Notes: generated by a model from the letters alone, not told the origin. A DNA stretch of 64,000 bases from Robiginitomaculum antarcticum DSM 21748 (GCF_000365025.1 NZ_KB823011.1:62001-126000), one strand, 5' to 3'; positions 51,422 through 60,920 are shown, numbered from the stretch's first letter. Made by a program: numbers and translations.

Positions 51422-51828
51422 CACAAATTGATAATGGCGCTGGCGCGCTGGAGGACTTCGCAGTCCGCGAGGCCAAATCCGGCGCGCAGGCAACGGCTCA
51501 AGCGTTTGAGGCGGCGGGGCGGCGCATCGAAGCCGCGCTGGTCAAAGCGGCTAAGACCGGGGAGTTGTCCTTTCACGACATGGCCGAAGCGATCCTTAAA
51601 GACCTCGCCCGCATCGCCGTGCAGCAGGTCATTACCGGCCCGCTGGAAACGGCGCTTGGGGGCCTTGGCAGTGAGAGAAATTCCGGAATTCCGCAATCGC
51701 CACAAGGCCCCATGAATATCACACTCAACCTGTCCGGCGTGTCGGATGCCGGCAGCTTCACGCGCAGCCAAGGGCAGATTTCCGCCGCGCTGGCCCGCGC
51801 AGTCTCCGAGGGACAGAGGTTTTTATGA
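51418..51828 (+). CDS. GTA tail tape-measure protein (g11), short
   Basis: A 136-residue helical protein in the tape-measure position. The segment LSFHDMAEAILKDLARIAVQQVITGPLETALGGL is the conserved C-terminal part of phage tape-measure proteins. The R. capsulatus protein is, to my knowledge, clearly longer (around 200 residues), so the tail could be shorter here. The N-terminus (DNGAGALEDFAVREAKSGAQATAQAF) is amphipathic. It overlaps both neighbours by ATGA. Confidence 0.85.
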   Translation: MTQIDNGAGALEDFAVREAKSGAQATAQAFEAAGRRIEAALVKAAKTGELSFHDMAEAILKDLARIAVQQVITGPLETALGGLGSERNSGIPQSPQGPMNITLNLSGVSDAGSFTRSQGQISAALARAVSEGQRFL

Positions 51829-52448
51829 TAGACGATATTGTATTTCCGCTGCCGCTGGCCTTTGGCGCGAGCGGCGGTCCTTCTCGCGTGGTCGAAATTT
51901 ATACCGCCGCCTCCGGGCGCGAGCAAAGAAACAGCCCGCACGCACAGTCCCGCCGCCGATTTGACGCCGGAGTCGGGATTAAATCGCTGGATGATATTCA
52001 CACTTTGATCGCGTTTTTTGAAGCGCGCGGCGGACAGCTTCGCGGCTTTCGGTTTCGTGACCCGATGGATTATAAAAGCAGCCCGCCAAGCGAAGGCATC
52101 CGTCCCACAGACCAATCTGTCGGTATAGGCGACGGCGCGGTGGATCGCTTCATCCTCGTCAAAAACTATGGCGATAATGCGGGGCAACATACTCGCCGCA
52201 TTGCTTATCCGCGATTTGAGACGCTCGCCGTTTTCGTTGACGGTCTAGCCGTTCCAGTCACGTGGGACGCGGAGGAAAAAGAAGTTGTCCTTGATACGCC
52301 CCCCGCTATCGGCGCCGTGATCACGGCAGGATTTGAATTTGATACGCCTGTGCGCTTTGACACCCCGTCGCTGACGCTGGCCTTACAAGCGTTTGGCGCG
52401 GGGCAAGCCGCCCATATCCCGCTGATAGAGGTTACTGAATATGCGTGA
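51825..52448 (+). CDS. GTA distal tail protein (g12, DUF2460)
   Basis: A 207-residue DUF2460 protein. It opens with DDIVFPLPLAFGASGGPSRVVEIYTAASGREQRNSPHAQSRRRFDAGVGIKSLDDIHTLIAFFEARGGQLRGFRFRDPMDYKS, a hallmark block of the family shown here in several conserved motifs (RRRFDAG, RGFRFRDPMDY). It forms the ring at the tail tip. It overlaps g13 by 8 bases. Confidence 0.94.
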   Translation: MIDDIVFPLPLAFGASGGPSRVVEIYTAASGREQRNSPHAQSRRRFDAGVGIKSLDDIHTLIAFFEARGGQLRGFRFRDPMDYKSSPPSEGIRPTDQSVGIGDGAVDRFILVKNYGDNAGQHTRRIAYPRFETLAVFVDGLAVPVTWDAEEKEVVLDTPPAIGAVITAGFEFDTPVRFDTPSLTLALQAFGAGQAAHIPLIEVTEYA

Positions 52449-53100
52449 TCTTTCCCCTGAATTTAGGGCTTTGATAGAGGCCGAACATAGCCGGGTGTGC
52501 TGGTGCTGGACGATCACGCGCGCAGATGAGATCATGCTTGGATTTACGGATCATGACCGTGATTTGACGGTGGGCGGCGTCATCCATTATGCGCGTAGCG
52601 GCCTGACCCCCAGCGCTGTGGATAGCCGCGAAGGATTCGCGGTCGATAACTCCGCCATTGCAGGCGCTCTGGATCATGAGAGCTTAGACAGCGCCGCTCT
52701 GGCTAAAGGCTTATTTGATGGCGCGCAGATTATTCTTCGCCGCGTGTCATGGGAAAACCCGGATATCACCGATACGGTGTGGGCGGGGCGCTTCGGTAAA
52801 ATTACGCGCAGTGATAATGGCTTCACGGCTGACCTTGTCGGGCCGGGCGAGGCGCTTAACCGCGCGGTGGGCCGCGTCTTTTCTAAAATGTGTGACGCGC
52901 GGTTTGGCGATGCGCGTTGCGGCGTTGACGCGGCCAATTATCCTGAAGGAACGCTTTGCCCGCGCACATTCGAGGCGTGCCAATCCCTGTTTAATAATAC
53001 CGTGAATTTTCGCGGCTTTCCCTATCTCATCGGCGATGACGCCATGCAGGCGGGGCCGGATAGTCAGGCCGTGCGTGACGGAAGCTCGCGCTATTCATGA
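52441..53100 (+). CDS. GTA tail hub protein (g13, DUF2163)
   Basis: A 219-residue hub protein of the DUF2163 family. It has CWCWTITRADEIMLGFTDHDRDL and the C-terminal cysteine motif KMCDARFGDARCGVD...CPRTFEACQSLFNN, which in the R. capsulatus particle binds an iron-sulfur cluster. Four Cys (KMC, ARC, TLC, EAC) match this arrangement. It overlaps g14 by ATGA. Confidence 0.93.
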   Translation: MRDLSPEFRALIEAEHSRVCWCWTITRADEIMLGFTDHDRDLTVGGVIHYARSGLTPSAVDSREGFAVDNSAIAGALDHESLDSAALAKGLFDGAQIILRRVSWENPDITDTVWAGRFGKITRSDNGFTADLVGPGEALNRAVGRVFSKMCDARFGDARCGVDAANYPEGTLCPRTFEACQSLFNNTVNFRGFPYLIGDDAMQAGPDSQAVRDGSSRYS

Positions 53101-53543
53101 CGCAGATCAGCCGCGCGGACATCGTGGCTGCGGCCCGCGACTGGATCGGCACGCCTTATCGTCACCAAGCGTGCTGTAAAAACGCCGGCACGGATTGCCT
53201 CGGTCTTATACGCGGGCTGTGGGCTGAGCTTTACGGCAGCCTGCCTGAGTTGCCGCCGCCCTATAGTCCCGATTGGGCCGAGCGGGCGGGCCGCGAAACC
53301 TTATACGCCGCTGCCGCGCGCCATATGGTCGAAAAACCGCTTTCGGCCGCAAAGCCCGGCGATATGCTTCTGTTTCGTATGGCCGCAAACAGCCCCGTCA
53401 AACACGCAGCCATCATCAGCGCGCCGGATAAGATCATCCATGCTTATTGGGCGCGCGCCGTGACCGAGAGTTTTCTCATTCCCTATTGGCAGAGGCGACG
53501 CGCCTATGCCTTTTCATTTCCAAATCTGACGGACCCCACATGA
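53097..53543 (+). CDS. GTA cell-wall peptidase (g14, NlpC/P60)
   Basis: A 148-residue NlpC/P60 peptidase that opens the peptidoglycan of the receiving cell. The nucleophile is C34 in GTDCLGLIRGLW and the histidine H103 in SPVKHAAIIS. The DWIGTPYRHQ opening is standard. The stop overlaps g15 by ATGA. Confidence 0.94.
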   Translation: MTQISRADIVAAARDWIGTPYRHQACCKNAGTDCLGLIRGLWAELYGSLPELPPPYSPDWAERAGRETLYAAAARHMVEKPLSAAKPGDMLLFRMAANSPVKHAAIISAPDKIIHAYWARAVTESFLIPYWQRRRAYAFSFPNLTDPT

Positions 53544-56500
53544 GTAATGTCATCTTGCAAAGCGCGGCGCGGGCCGCCCCTCTCATTGCCCGGACAGCCG
53601 GGCGTATCGCGCTGGCCTATGCCAATAGCGCCATTAGCCGCGCCTTTGATAACCGCGTATTCGAAGGCCCGCGTCTGGAGCAATTTCACCTGCTGACCTC
53701 ACAGGACGGCGCGCCTATGGCGCGGGTTTTTGGCCGTGTGCGTCTGGCCGGGCAGGTCATCTGGGCGGCCCGTATAACCGAAATCCAAACGGATGAGCAG
53801 GTTGGCGGCAAAGGCGGCGGGCCTGTGCAGCGCGATTATAGCTACAGTATAAGTTTTGCGATCGGTCTGTGCGAGGGAGAGATTTCCGGCATTGGCCGCA
53901 TCTGGGCGAATGGCGAAATCCTGCGCGCCAGCAACCTGAATTACCGCGTTCATTACGGCGCGGACGGCCAAGTGCCCGATCCGCTAATTGCCGAGATTGA
54001 AGGCGGCGATGTGCCCGCCTTTCGCGGCGTGGCCTATATCGTCTTTGAGGATTTTCCGCTGGATGATTATGGTGCGCGTCTGCCGCAGATTAATGTCGAA
54101 GTGTTTGCCGCGCCTGACAGTGTAGGCGGCGAGCCCCGGCTTGAGGATCTGGTGACAGGCGTCAATCTTATCCCCGGGTCAGGCGAATTTGTCTATGCGA
54201 CAACGCCAGTCGAAGAGCTGATCAAACCCGGGCAAACGCGGGCTCTTAATGTCAATAATATGGACGGACGAAGCGATGCCTCTATCGCACTGGATCAGCT
54301 GCAAAGCCAGCTGCCCAATTGCAAACATGTCAGCCTGATTGTGTCTTGGTTCGGCGATGATCTGCGCGCGGGGCAATGCAAATTGCGTCCGGGGATCGAG
54401 CGCCGTGACCGCGTTACGCAGCCTTTAACCTGGCGCGTTAATGGTCAGACCCGTGACACGGCCATACTCATCCGCGAGGCAGGCGGCAATGCCGTTTATG
54501 GCGGTACGCCCGATGATAGCTCCGTTATTGATATGATCCGCGAGCTTAAATCACGTGGCTTTTCGGTGACGCTTTACCCGTTCATCCTAATGGATGTGGA
54601 CAGCAAAACGGGGCAGGGCGCATTTCCGTGGCGCGGCCGTATTATCAGCGTCGCTGCTGATGACAGCGCCGCTGCACAGGGCGAAGTCGCCGCCTTTTTT
54701 GGCGCGTGCAGCGCGTCTGATTTTGCCGCAGACGGAGAGACCGTGACATATAATGGCCCGGTCGAGGACAGTTTTCGCCGTATGATTTTGCATTACGCAA
54801 AACTGGCCGGCCTTGCGGGCGGGGTGGATAAATTCATTATCGGATCAGAAATGCGCGGCCTGACCACGATACGCGGCGGCGGCCTATCCTATCCCGCCGT
54901 GTCGGCCTTTAAAACGCTGGCCGCCGATGTGCGCTCCGTTATGGGCGCGCAGACGCAGCTCACCTATGCCGCCGATTGGAGCGAATATTTCGGCCATCAT
55001 TTCGGCGATAATGTCATCTTCCATCTCGATCCCTTATGGGCTGATCCAAATATAGACGCAGTGGGGATAGATGCCTATTTTTCACTTTCGGATTGGCGTG
55101 AAGAGGCAGACCATCTCGACGGGGCTCTGACCGATAATATTTATGATACGGATTATTTAGCGGGCAATATTGAGGGGGGTGAAGGCTATGAGTGGTTCTA
55201 CGCCAGCGCCGCAGATCGCGAGTCGCAAAATCGCACCGCGATTACCGACGGGGCATACTCAAAACCGTGGGTGTATCGTTATAAAGACCTGAAAAATTGG
55301 TGGACCAACCCGCATTACAATCGCATTGATGGCGTCGAGCAGGCCATGCCGACGTCCTGGACGCCGCAATCAAAACCGATTTGGCTGACCGAAATTGGCT
55401 GTCCTGCTATCGATAAGGGTGCCAACCAGCCCAATGTATTTTACGACCCGAAAAGCAGTGAGAGCGCTGCGCCCTATCATTCGACCGCGCAGCGCGACGA
55501 CCTGATCCAGCGTCGATATCTGGAGAGCCTGCTCACATATTACAGCGAAGGCGGCGCGAATAATCCGGTGTCGTCAGTGTATGGCGGGCCGATGATAGCG
55601 CCCGATCACAGGCATGTCTGGTGTTGGGATGCACGGCCGTTTCCCGACTTTCCGGTCCGCGACAGCGTCTGGGCAGACGGCGAGAATTGGTCACGCGGGC
55701 ATTGGCTATCGGGCCGCGTCGGGGCCGCCATGCTGGGCGATGTTGTGCGCGATATTGTGACCGCAGGGGGCCATAGCGCGCCGGATGTCAGCGGCCTAAC
55801 CGGCATTGTGACGGGCTACCGCATTGACCGCCCGATGAGCGTGCGCGCCGCGCTGGAGCCGCTCGCCTTTGTCTATGATTTTACAATAGTAGAAGATGCC
55901 GGAGCGTTGCGTTTTATCCATAACGGGCGCAGTGAGGCGACGGCGTTAACGCTCGATGATTTGGCCGAAAAACATCCCGGCCCGGCGGAATTTATCGCCG
56001 CCGACCCCAAAGCCCGGATGCGCGAGCTGCGCCTGCATTATATCGATAGTGGCGGCGATTATCGCGCCGCGACGGTCAGCGCGCAGGACGATCTTGCGCA
56101 GAGTGAAGGCGTCATCGACATGACGGCGCCGCTGGTGATGGACGCGGCGGGGGCAAAGGCGGTGACAGTGCAGATTATGTCCGCCGCCACCGCGGCGCGG
56201 CGCAGCGCGCAATTCTTGCTTATGCCGCGCGCTCATGCCCTGCAGCCCGGCGATATCGTCACGCTTCGGGATAGCGCGGCGCGCTACCAGATTGAAGCGC
56301 TGGATGGTTTGATGCAGCGTGACGTTACAGCCCGCGCCCTGCCGGATGGGCGTGGCCTGGCCTTGGTGACGATAGGAGAGCCTGCAGTTCCGGATACGCC
56401 GCTCTGGACATCGGAGCCGCAAATTATTGTGATCGACGCTGTCAATCTGCCCCTATTCGAGGGTCGGAGCGGGCCGCTTATCGTGGCAAATGCCGAGCCT

Positions 56501-57286
56501 TTTTCGCCCGTGACAGTCATCCATGCGGGCGCGCAAATCACGTTAAACCGCCGCGCCATGGTCGGGACGACGCTCACAGATTTCCTGGCCCGCCCTGTGG
56601 GCCGCTTTGATGAGGCCGGATATTTGGATATTGAGCTGGCTTGGGGCCATATTGCGAGCGTCGAAGAGCTGGACGTTCTATCAGGGGGAAATGCGCTGGC
56701 TTTGGAAACGCTGCAAGGGTGGGAGATCATCCAGTTCCAATATGCGCAACTGATTGCGCCGCGCACTTATCGCCTGTCCAGATTTTTACGGGGGCAAGCG
56801 GGCAGTGATTATGCGATGGCCGCAAATCTTGCAGCGGGTGCGCGGCTCGTCATCCTAAATGACGCCGCGCAGCCCCTTGCACTCTCAAATGAGCTGGCCG
56901 GAACGACAGTCACGTTGCAGGTTTATACCGGTGACCGCGCCATGCAGAAGATTGAGGTGGATTACACCGCTGCGCATCTTAAACCGCTCTCGCCTGTCTA
57001 TCTACGCGCGACTGAAACGCCAGGCAGTCTGAATATATCATGGCTGCGGCGCGGACGGTCAGGCGCAGATAGCTGGGCCGGAACTGATATACCCTTAGGC
57101 GAGGAGACCGAGCAATATTCCGTAACCGTCATCAAAAATGATGTTCGTCTTGCGCAATATCTGATGCCGCAACACGCCTTTAGTATGCCCATGCAAAACC
57201 TGCCCGACCGTCCTTTCCAGATTGCCGTGGCACAGTTGTCAATGGTGATCGGTGCGGGGTTTGCAACTAAAATCAGTCTCACCTGA
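53540..57286 (+). CDS. GTA tail-tip megatron protein (g15)
   Basis: A 1248-residue tail-tip protein, the largest in the window. The N-terminal part resembles phage tail tip proteins (ARVFGRVRLAGQVIWAARI). A TIM-barrel-like glycoside-hydrolase domain of the GTA type follows (about 400-640, with FIIGSEMRGLTTIRG and WLTEIGCPAIDKGANQPNVF). Next is a phage-tail domain (about 760-950, with DRPMSVRAALEPLAFVYDF), and a C-terminal part that probably binds the receptor. It acts in attachment and DNA delivery. I chose the ATG at 53540, which overlaps g14 by ATGA; a longer in-frame start lies inside g14. Confidence 0.94.
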   Translation: MSNVILQSAARAAPLIARTAGRIALAYANSAISRAFDNRVFEGPRLEQFHLLTSQDGAPMARVFGRVRLAGQVIWAARITEIQTDEQVGGKGGGPVQRDYSYSISFAIGLCEGEISGIGRIWANGEILRASNLNYRVHYGADGQVPDPLIAEIEGGDVPAFRGVAYIVFEDFPLDDYGARLPQINVEVFAAPDSVGGEPRLEDLVTGVNLIPGSGEFVYATTPVEELIKPGQTRALNVNNMDGRSDASIALDQLQSQLPNCKHVSLIVSWFGDDLRAGQCKLRPGIERRDRVTQPLTWRVNGQTRDTAILIREAGGNAVYGGTPDDSSVIDMIRELKSRGFSVTLYPFILMDVDSKTGQGAFPWRGRIISVAADDSAAAQGEVAAFFGACSASDFAADGETVTYNGPVEDSFRRMILHYAKLAGLAGGVDKFIIGSEMRGLTTIRGGGLSYPAVSAFKTLAADVRSVMGAQTQLTYAADWSEYFGHHFGDNVIFHLDPLWADPNIDAVGIDAYFSLSDWREEADHLDGALTDNIYDTDYLAGNIEGGEGYEWFYASAADRESQNRTAITDGAYSKPWVYRYKDLKNWWTNPHYNRIDGVEQAMPTSWTPQSKPIWLTEIGCPAIDKGANQPNVFYDPKSSESAAPYHSTAQRDDLIQRRYLESLLTYYSEGGANNPVSSVYGGPMIAPDHRHVWCWDARPFPDFPVRDSVWADGENWSRGHWLSGRVGAAMLGDVVRDIVTAGGHSAPDVSGLTGIVTGYRIDRPMSVRAALEPLAFVYDFTIVEDAGALRFIHNGRSEATALTLDDLAEKHPGPAEFIAADPKARMRELRLHYIDSGGDYRAATVSAQDDLAQSEGVIDMTAPLVMDAAGAKAVTVQIMSAATAARRSAQFLLMPRAHALQPGDIVTLRDSAARYQIEALDGLMQRDVTARALPDGRGLALVTIGEPAVPDTPLWTSEPQIIVIDAVNLPLFEGRSGPLIVANAEPFSPVTVIHAGAQITLNRRAMVGTTLTDFLARPVGRFDEAGYLDIELAWGHIASVEELDVLSGGNALALETLQGWEIIQFQYAQLIAPRTYRLSRFLRGQAGSDYAMAANLAAGARLVILNDAAQPLALSNELAGTTVTLQVYTGDRAMQKIEVDYTAAHLKPLSPVYLRATETPGSLNISWLRRGRSGADSWAGTDIPLGEETEQYSVTVIKNDVRLAQYLMPQHAFSMPMQNLPDRPFQIAVAQLSMVIGAGFATKISLT

Positions 57287-57318
57287 CCCGTTGTAAAACA
57301 CGGATAAATCCTTAAATA

Positions 57319-57336
57319 CCTCCTGTAGAAAGGAGG
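57319..57336 (+). promoter_or_regulatory. Hairpin that hides the Shine-Dalgarno of the DnaJ-like gene (possible RNA thermometer)
   Basis: CCTCCT and AGGAGG pair perfectly over a six-base loop (GTAGAA). The AGGAGG arm is the ribosome-binding site, five bases before the ATG at 57342. A lone six-pair stem can melt with moderate heating, which would fit translation control of a co-chaperone. Confidence 0.55.
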
Positions 57337-57341
57337 CAGAT

Positions 57342-58208
57342 ATGGCCGAAAACCCGTACACCCTATTGGGCATTAAAAAGACCGCGACAGAAACAGAGAT
57401 ACGCAAAGCCTATCGGGCTTTGGCTAAAAAACTGCATCCTGACGTCAATCCCGATGAAAAAGCACAGGAAAAGTTCAAGAAGATCAGCGCGGCTTACACG
57501 CTGCTGACGGACAAGGATATGCGCGCGCGCTATGATAGCGGACAGGTGGACGGCCAAGGCCAGCAGCAAGCGCAAAATCCGTTTGGCGCCGGCTATGGCG
57601 GACGCGGTGGTCAACAGCCTGCAGGCGGATTCCAAGGCCAAGGCTTTGACGATATGAATGATATCTTTGCCTCGCTTTTTGGCATGCAAATGGGCGGACA
57701 GCGCGGCGGCGCGCGCCTGCGCCCGCAAAAAGGCGGTGATATTCGTTATAAGCTCACCATCGATTTTCTCGAAGCCGTAACAGGCGGCGCAAAATCAGTT
57801 AGCATGGGCGACGGGCAGAAACTGTCCATTAAAATTCCCGAAGGCACGGATGACGGCACGACGCTTCGCTTGCGCGGTAAAGGGCAGCCCGGCGCGAATG
57901 GCGGCCTTGCGGGTGACGCCATGGTTGAGATCAGCGTGCGACCGCATAAATATTTCCGCCGTGACGGAAAGGATTTGCGCCTCGATCACAATATCGACCT
58001 GCAAACCGCGGTTGTTGGCGGCAAGACCGAAGTCATGACTCCAACGGGCACCGCCAAGGTGAGCATTAAAGCGGGAACGAGTTCCGGGAAAACGCTTCGC
58101 CTGAAAGGCAAGGGCGTCAAAGGAGGCGATCTCTACGTGAAGCTTATGATCGTATTGCCGGATGACCTGTCAGAGCTCTCCGCCTTGTATCAGGAAAAGG
58201 TGCAGTAG
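57342..58208 (+). CDS. DnaJ/CbpA-family co-chaperone
   Basis: A 288-residue Hsp40-type protein. The J domain (about 1-70) has the HPD motif at 32-34 (KKLHPDVNPDEKAQEKF). A Gly/Gln-rich linker (about 70-125) and two C-terminal substrate-binding domains follow (about 130-285, with IRYKLTIDFLEAVTGG and LKGKGVKGGDLYVKL). It lacks the zinc-finger of DnaJ, so it is CbpA-like (class II). It would activate DnaK. A perfect AGGAGG ribosome-binding site sits in a hairpin. The ATG start is clear. Confidence 0.92.
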   Translation: MAENPYTLLGIKKTATETEIRKAYRALAKKLHPDVNPDEKAQEKFKKISAAYTLLTDKDMRARYDSGQVDGQGQQQAQNPFGAGYGGRGGQQPAGGFQGQGFDDMNDIFASLFGMQMGGQRGGARLRPQKGGDIRYKLTIDFLEAVTGGAKSVSMGDGQKLSIKIPEGTDDGTTLRLRGKGQPGANGGLAGDAMVEISVRPHKYFRRDGKDLRLDHNIDLQTAVVGGKTEVMTPTGTAKVSIKAGTSSGKTLRLKGKGVKGGDLYVKLMIVLPDDLSELSALYQEKVQ

Positions 58209-58303
58209 CGTCTTTTCCTTGCCCATTGCGGTAAGCCTGCTTACATACGCTTACATAACAAGACATTCAGTTTAGGTTCAGCGCAATTTGCTATGGATGC
58301 GAT

Positions 58304-58675
58304 ATGACTATCACGCGATTACATAAGCTGACATTTGGCGCCGCCTGCGCGGCGATGCTGGCGTTTGGCGTGCCCTCTGTGGCGAGCGCGCAAACTCGCA
58401 CAAATGGGCCGGATTACACCGCCCGCCAGAGCTATGAGGCTGTGCCAATGGCGCGCCGCCGTGCGGCGCCTCCCGGCCAATATCAGGTCGCGCAAAATCA
58501 GATTTCCCCCAGTCAGGCCAAAGCGATTGCCATGCGCGCCGTACCGCGCAGCAAATATCTGGATCTGCGCATGGATGGCAGTGGATATCGCGTCCGGCTG
58601 ATCAATAAGGACGGCGAACGCGTCGAAGTCTTTGTTGACGCGCGCTCCGGTGCTTACCGCATCGTCAGAGCGTAA
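58304..58675 (+). CDS. Exported PepSY-domain protein
   Basis: A 123-residue exported protein with a signal peptide (about 1-30, ending ASAQ) and a C-terminal PepSY-like domain: ISPSQAKAIAMRAVPRSKYLDLRMDGSGYRVRLINKDGERVEVFVDARSGAYRIV. Such proteins often adjoin a two-component system, as here, and may act as periplasmic ligands or inhibitors. The ATG at 58304 follows a gap of about 95 bases after the DnaJ-like gene, which holds no hairpin that I can see. Confidence 0.82.
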   Translation: MTITRLHKLTFGAACAAMLAFGVPSVASAQTRTNGPDYTARQSYEAVPMARRRAAPPGQYQVAQNQISPSQAKAIAMRAVPRSKYLDLRMDGSGYRVRLINKDGERVEVFVDARSGAYRIVRA

Positions 58676-58741
58676 ATCCTTTGCGTTTTTGACGCTTCCC
58701 CCTAAACATGACTGCGACCAGCTTCCGAAAGGGCAAATATC

Positions 58742-59446
58742 ATGAGAGTTTTGATTGTCGAAGATGATGCCGATCTGTGCCGCCAACTTGTCGACGCGAT
58801 GAAGACGGCCGGTTACGCGGTCGATCACGCCACCGACGGGGAAGAAGGTCACTTTTTAGGCGATACAGAGCCTTATGACGCGGTAGTGTTAGATCTTGGC
58901 CTGCCCACGATAGACGGCATTTCCATATTGCAAAAATGGCGTGCTGACGAGAAGACCTTCCCGGTTCTCATCCTGACGGCCCGCGATCAATGGAGCGAAA
59001 AAGTCGCCGGATTTGACGCCGGAGCCGATGATTACCTCACCAAGCCCTTTCACACCGAAGAGCTTCTAGCGCGCCTTCGCGCCCTGCTGCGCCGGTCCGC
59101 GGGCCATAGCACGGATACGCTGGATATTGGCGGACTGATCGTCGATACGCGCGCGGCCCGCGCCTTTGTGGAAGGCAGGCCCGTTAAGCTCACCAGCCAC
59201 GAATTTCGCCTGCTCAATTATATGGCGCTGCATCAGGGCCGCGTGATTTCGCGCACCGAACTGGTCGAGCATATTTACGATCAGGACTTTGACCGCGACA
59301 GCAACACCATCGAAGTGTTTGTCGGACGCCTGCGGAAGAAAATCGGGGTTGACCGGATCGAAACTGTGCGCGGTCTGGGCTATCGCCTTGTTGATCCGGA
59401 TGAGGGCAAACCCGTTCCGCCAAAGCTGGAAGATAAGTCAGCGTAG
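58742..59446 (+). CDS. OmpR/PhoB-family response regulator
   Basis: A 234-residue response regulator. The receiver has the acidic pair (VEDDAD), D51 in VVLDLGLPTIDG and K101 in DYLTKPF. A winged-helix DNA-binding domain follows (about 130-225, with LTSHEFRLLNYMALHQGRVISRTELVEHIYDQD and RIETVRGLGYRL). It resembles PhoP/FeuP-type regulators. It pairs with the kinase starting 25 bases later and lies after the PepSY gene. Confidence 0.94.
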   Translation: MRVLIVEDDADLCRQLVDAMKTAGYAVDHATDGEEGHFLGDTEPYDAVVLDLGLPTIDGISILQKWRADEKTFPVLILTARDQWSEKVAGFDAGADDYLTKPFHTEELLARLRALLRRSAGHSTDTLDIGGLIVDTRAARAFVEGRPVKLTSHEFRLLNYMALHQGRVISRTELVEHIYDQDFDRDSNTIEVFVGRLRKKIGVDRIETVRGLGYRLVDPDEGKPVPPKLEDKSA

Positions 59447-59471
59447 AAGCGGCGGGGATTTTAACGTTTAT

Positions 59472-60920
59472 ATGGCCGAGCCGCGCAAACCGAAACTGCC
59501 GACGCAAGCCGAAGTGACGCGTTCGCTTGTTGGGCGTCTTGTACGCGCCGCTGCCCTATGGGCGCTGCCGCTCCTCGCTTTGACAGCATTCGCTCTGTCA
59601 TGGCTTTATCGCAATTCCACCTATCAGATTATCGAAGAGCCGCTCGTTGAAACGGTGACCTCCCTACTGGCCCATACCGACACCATTCCCCAAAGCGACG
59701 GGGAGACGATTATTGACCTGAACCGCGAACCGCTTGATCCACGGTTTCAGCGTGCTTTATCGGGTCTATATTGGGAAATTTTATCGCGTGATGAACAAAC
59801 GAAACAGCTTAGATCAGAGATAAATTCTAGGTCCCTATATGGCGCGACGATAAAGCTGCCTGTCAGCGCTGTCGAACGCCTGATGACCGAACCGGGGCTG
59901 GAACTGCGCACTTCGGCGACCGGAGCTGACAGCGAAAGCCTGCGCGTCGTGGCGCGCTCAATCATTCTGCCGAATATGGACCGCCCCGTCATTATGGTTG
60001 CCGGTATTAACCAAGCGCCGGCCAACCGCGCCGTGCGGCGCTTTGCGCTATTGGCCATTGGCCTGGTGGCGGCGCTCACATTGGGCCTGATCGGGGCGAT
60101 TATATTGCAGGTTCGGCTGGGCCTGCAGCCTTTATTTGATCTGCGCGAACGCGTCGCCGATGTACGTGAGGGGCGGCAGGCACAGGTTTTGGGCAAATAC
60201 CCGCAGGAAATCGCGCCGCTGGCCCTGGAGCTTAATTCACTGATCGCGCATAACCGCGATATTGTCGAGCGCGCCCGCACTCATGTTTCCAATCTCGCGC
60301 ACGCGCTGAAAACACCGCTCGCCGTATTGCAAAATGACGCTGCGGCCAAAGACCCTGAACTGGCCGCCAGTGTCACGAAGCAAACCGAGAATATGCTCGC
60401 GCAGGTGAACCAACACCTGGCCCGCGCCCGCGCCGCCGCCCGCGCGCAAACCACAACGGCGCGCAGCGATATCGCCAAGGCCGTCAATGATCTGACGCGT
60501 ACATTAGAGAAAATCTACCGGGATAAGTCAGTCGCAGTGGATTTGGCGCTGGCTGAAAATGTAGGCTTTCGCGGCGAGAAAACCGATCTGGACGATATGA
60601 TCGGTAATCTCTTGGATAACGCCTTTAAATGGAGCGCGGGGCGGGTCAGCGCGCGTGTAGAATCAGATCCCGAACGCAGCGATTTCGTGCGCATCATCAT
60701 TGGTGATGACGGGCCGGGTATATCACAGGAGCTTCGCGATCAAGCCCGGCTGCGTGGTGAGCGCCTTGATGAAACCATGCCCGGAACAGGGTTCGGCCTT
60801 GCCATTGTTGATGATCTGGCCCGCGCCTATCAGGGCGAGTTGATTCTCGGCAAAAGTAGCTGGGGCGGACTGGAAGCGATCTTAAGACTGCCGCGCGTGC
60901 AGGATGGCCGGGTGACATGA
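59472..60920 (+). CDS. Sensor histidine kinase (PhoQ/FeuQ-like)
   Basis: A 482-residue membrane kinase. Helices at about 28-47 and 188-215 frame a periplasmic sensor domain. HAMP-like and HisKA regions follow, with phosphorylated H277 in NLAHALKTPLAVLQ. The ATPase domain has NLLDNAFKWS, GDDGPGIS and GTGFGLAIVDDLA. The HALKTPL motif is that of PhoQ/FeuQ-type kinases. I chose the ATG at 59472, after the regulator stop; longer frames would overlap the regulator gene. It overlaps the next gene by four bases. Confidence 0.92.
   Translation: MAEPRKPKLPTQAEVTRSLVGRLVRAAALWALPLLALTAFALSWLYRNSTYQIIEEPLVETVTSLLAHTDTIPQSDGETIIDLNREPLDPRFQRALSGLYWEILSRDEQTKQLRSEINSRSLYGATIKLPVSAVERLMTEPGLELRTSATGADSESLRVVARSIILPNMDRPVIMVAGINQAPANRAVRRFALLAIGLVAALTLGLIGAIILQVRLGLQPLFDLRERVADVREGRQAQVLGKYPQEIAPLALELNSLIAHNRDIVERARTHVSNLAHALKTPLAVLQNDAAAKDPELAASVTKQTENMLAQVNQHLARARAAARAQTTTARSDIAKAVNDLTRTLEKIYRDKSVAVDLALAENVGFRGEKTDLDDMIGNLLDNAFKWSAGRVSARVESDPERSDFVRIIIGDDGPGISQELRDQARLRGERLDETMPGTGFGLAIVDDLARAYQGELILGKSSWGGLEAILRLPRVQDGRVT

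Noticed and set aside
43008-57286. Ordinary integrated prophage
   Set aside because: No integrase, repressor, lysis or replication genes; gene order and families match the R. capsulatus GTA instead.
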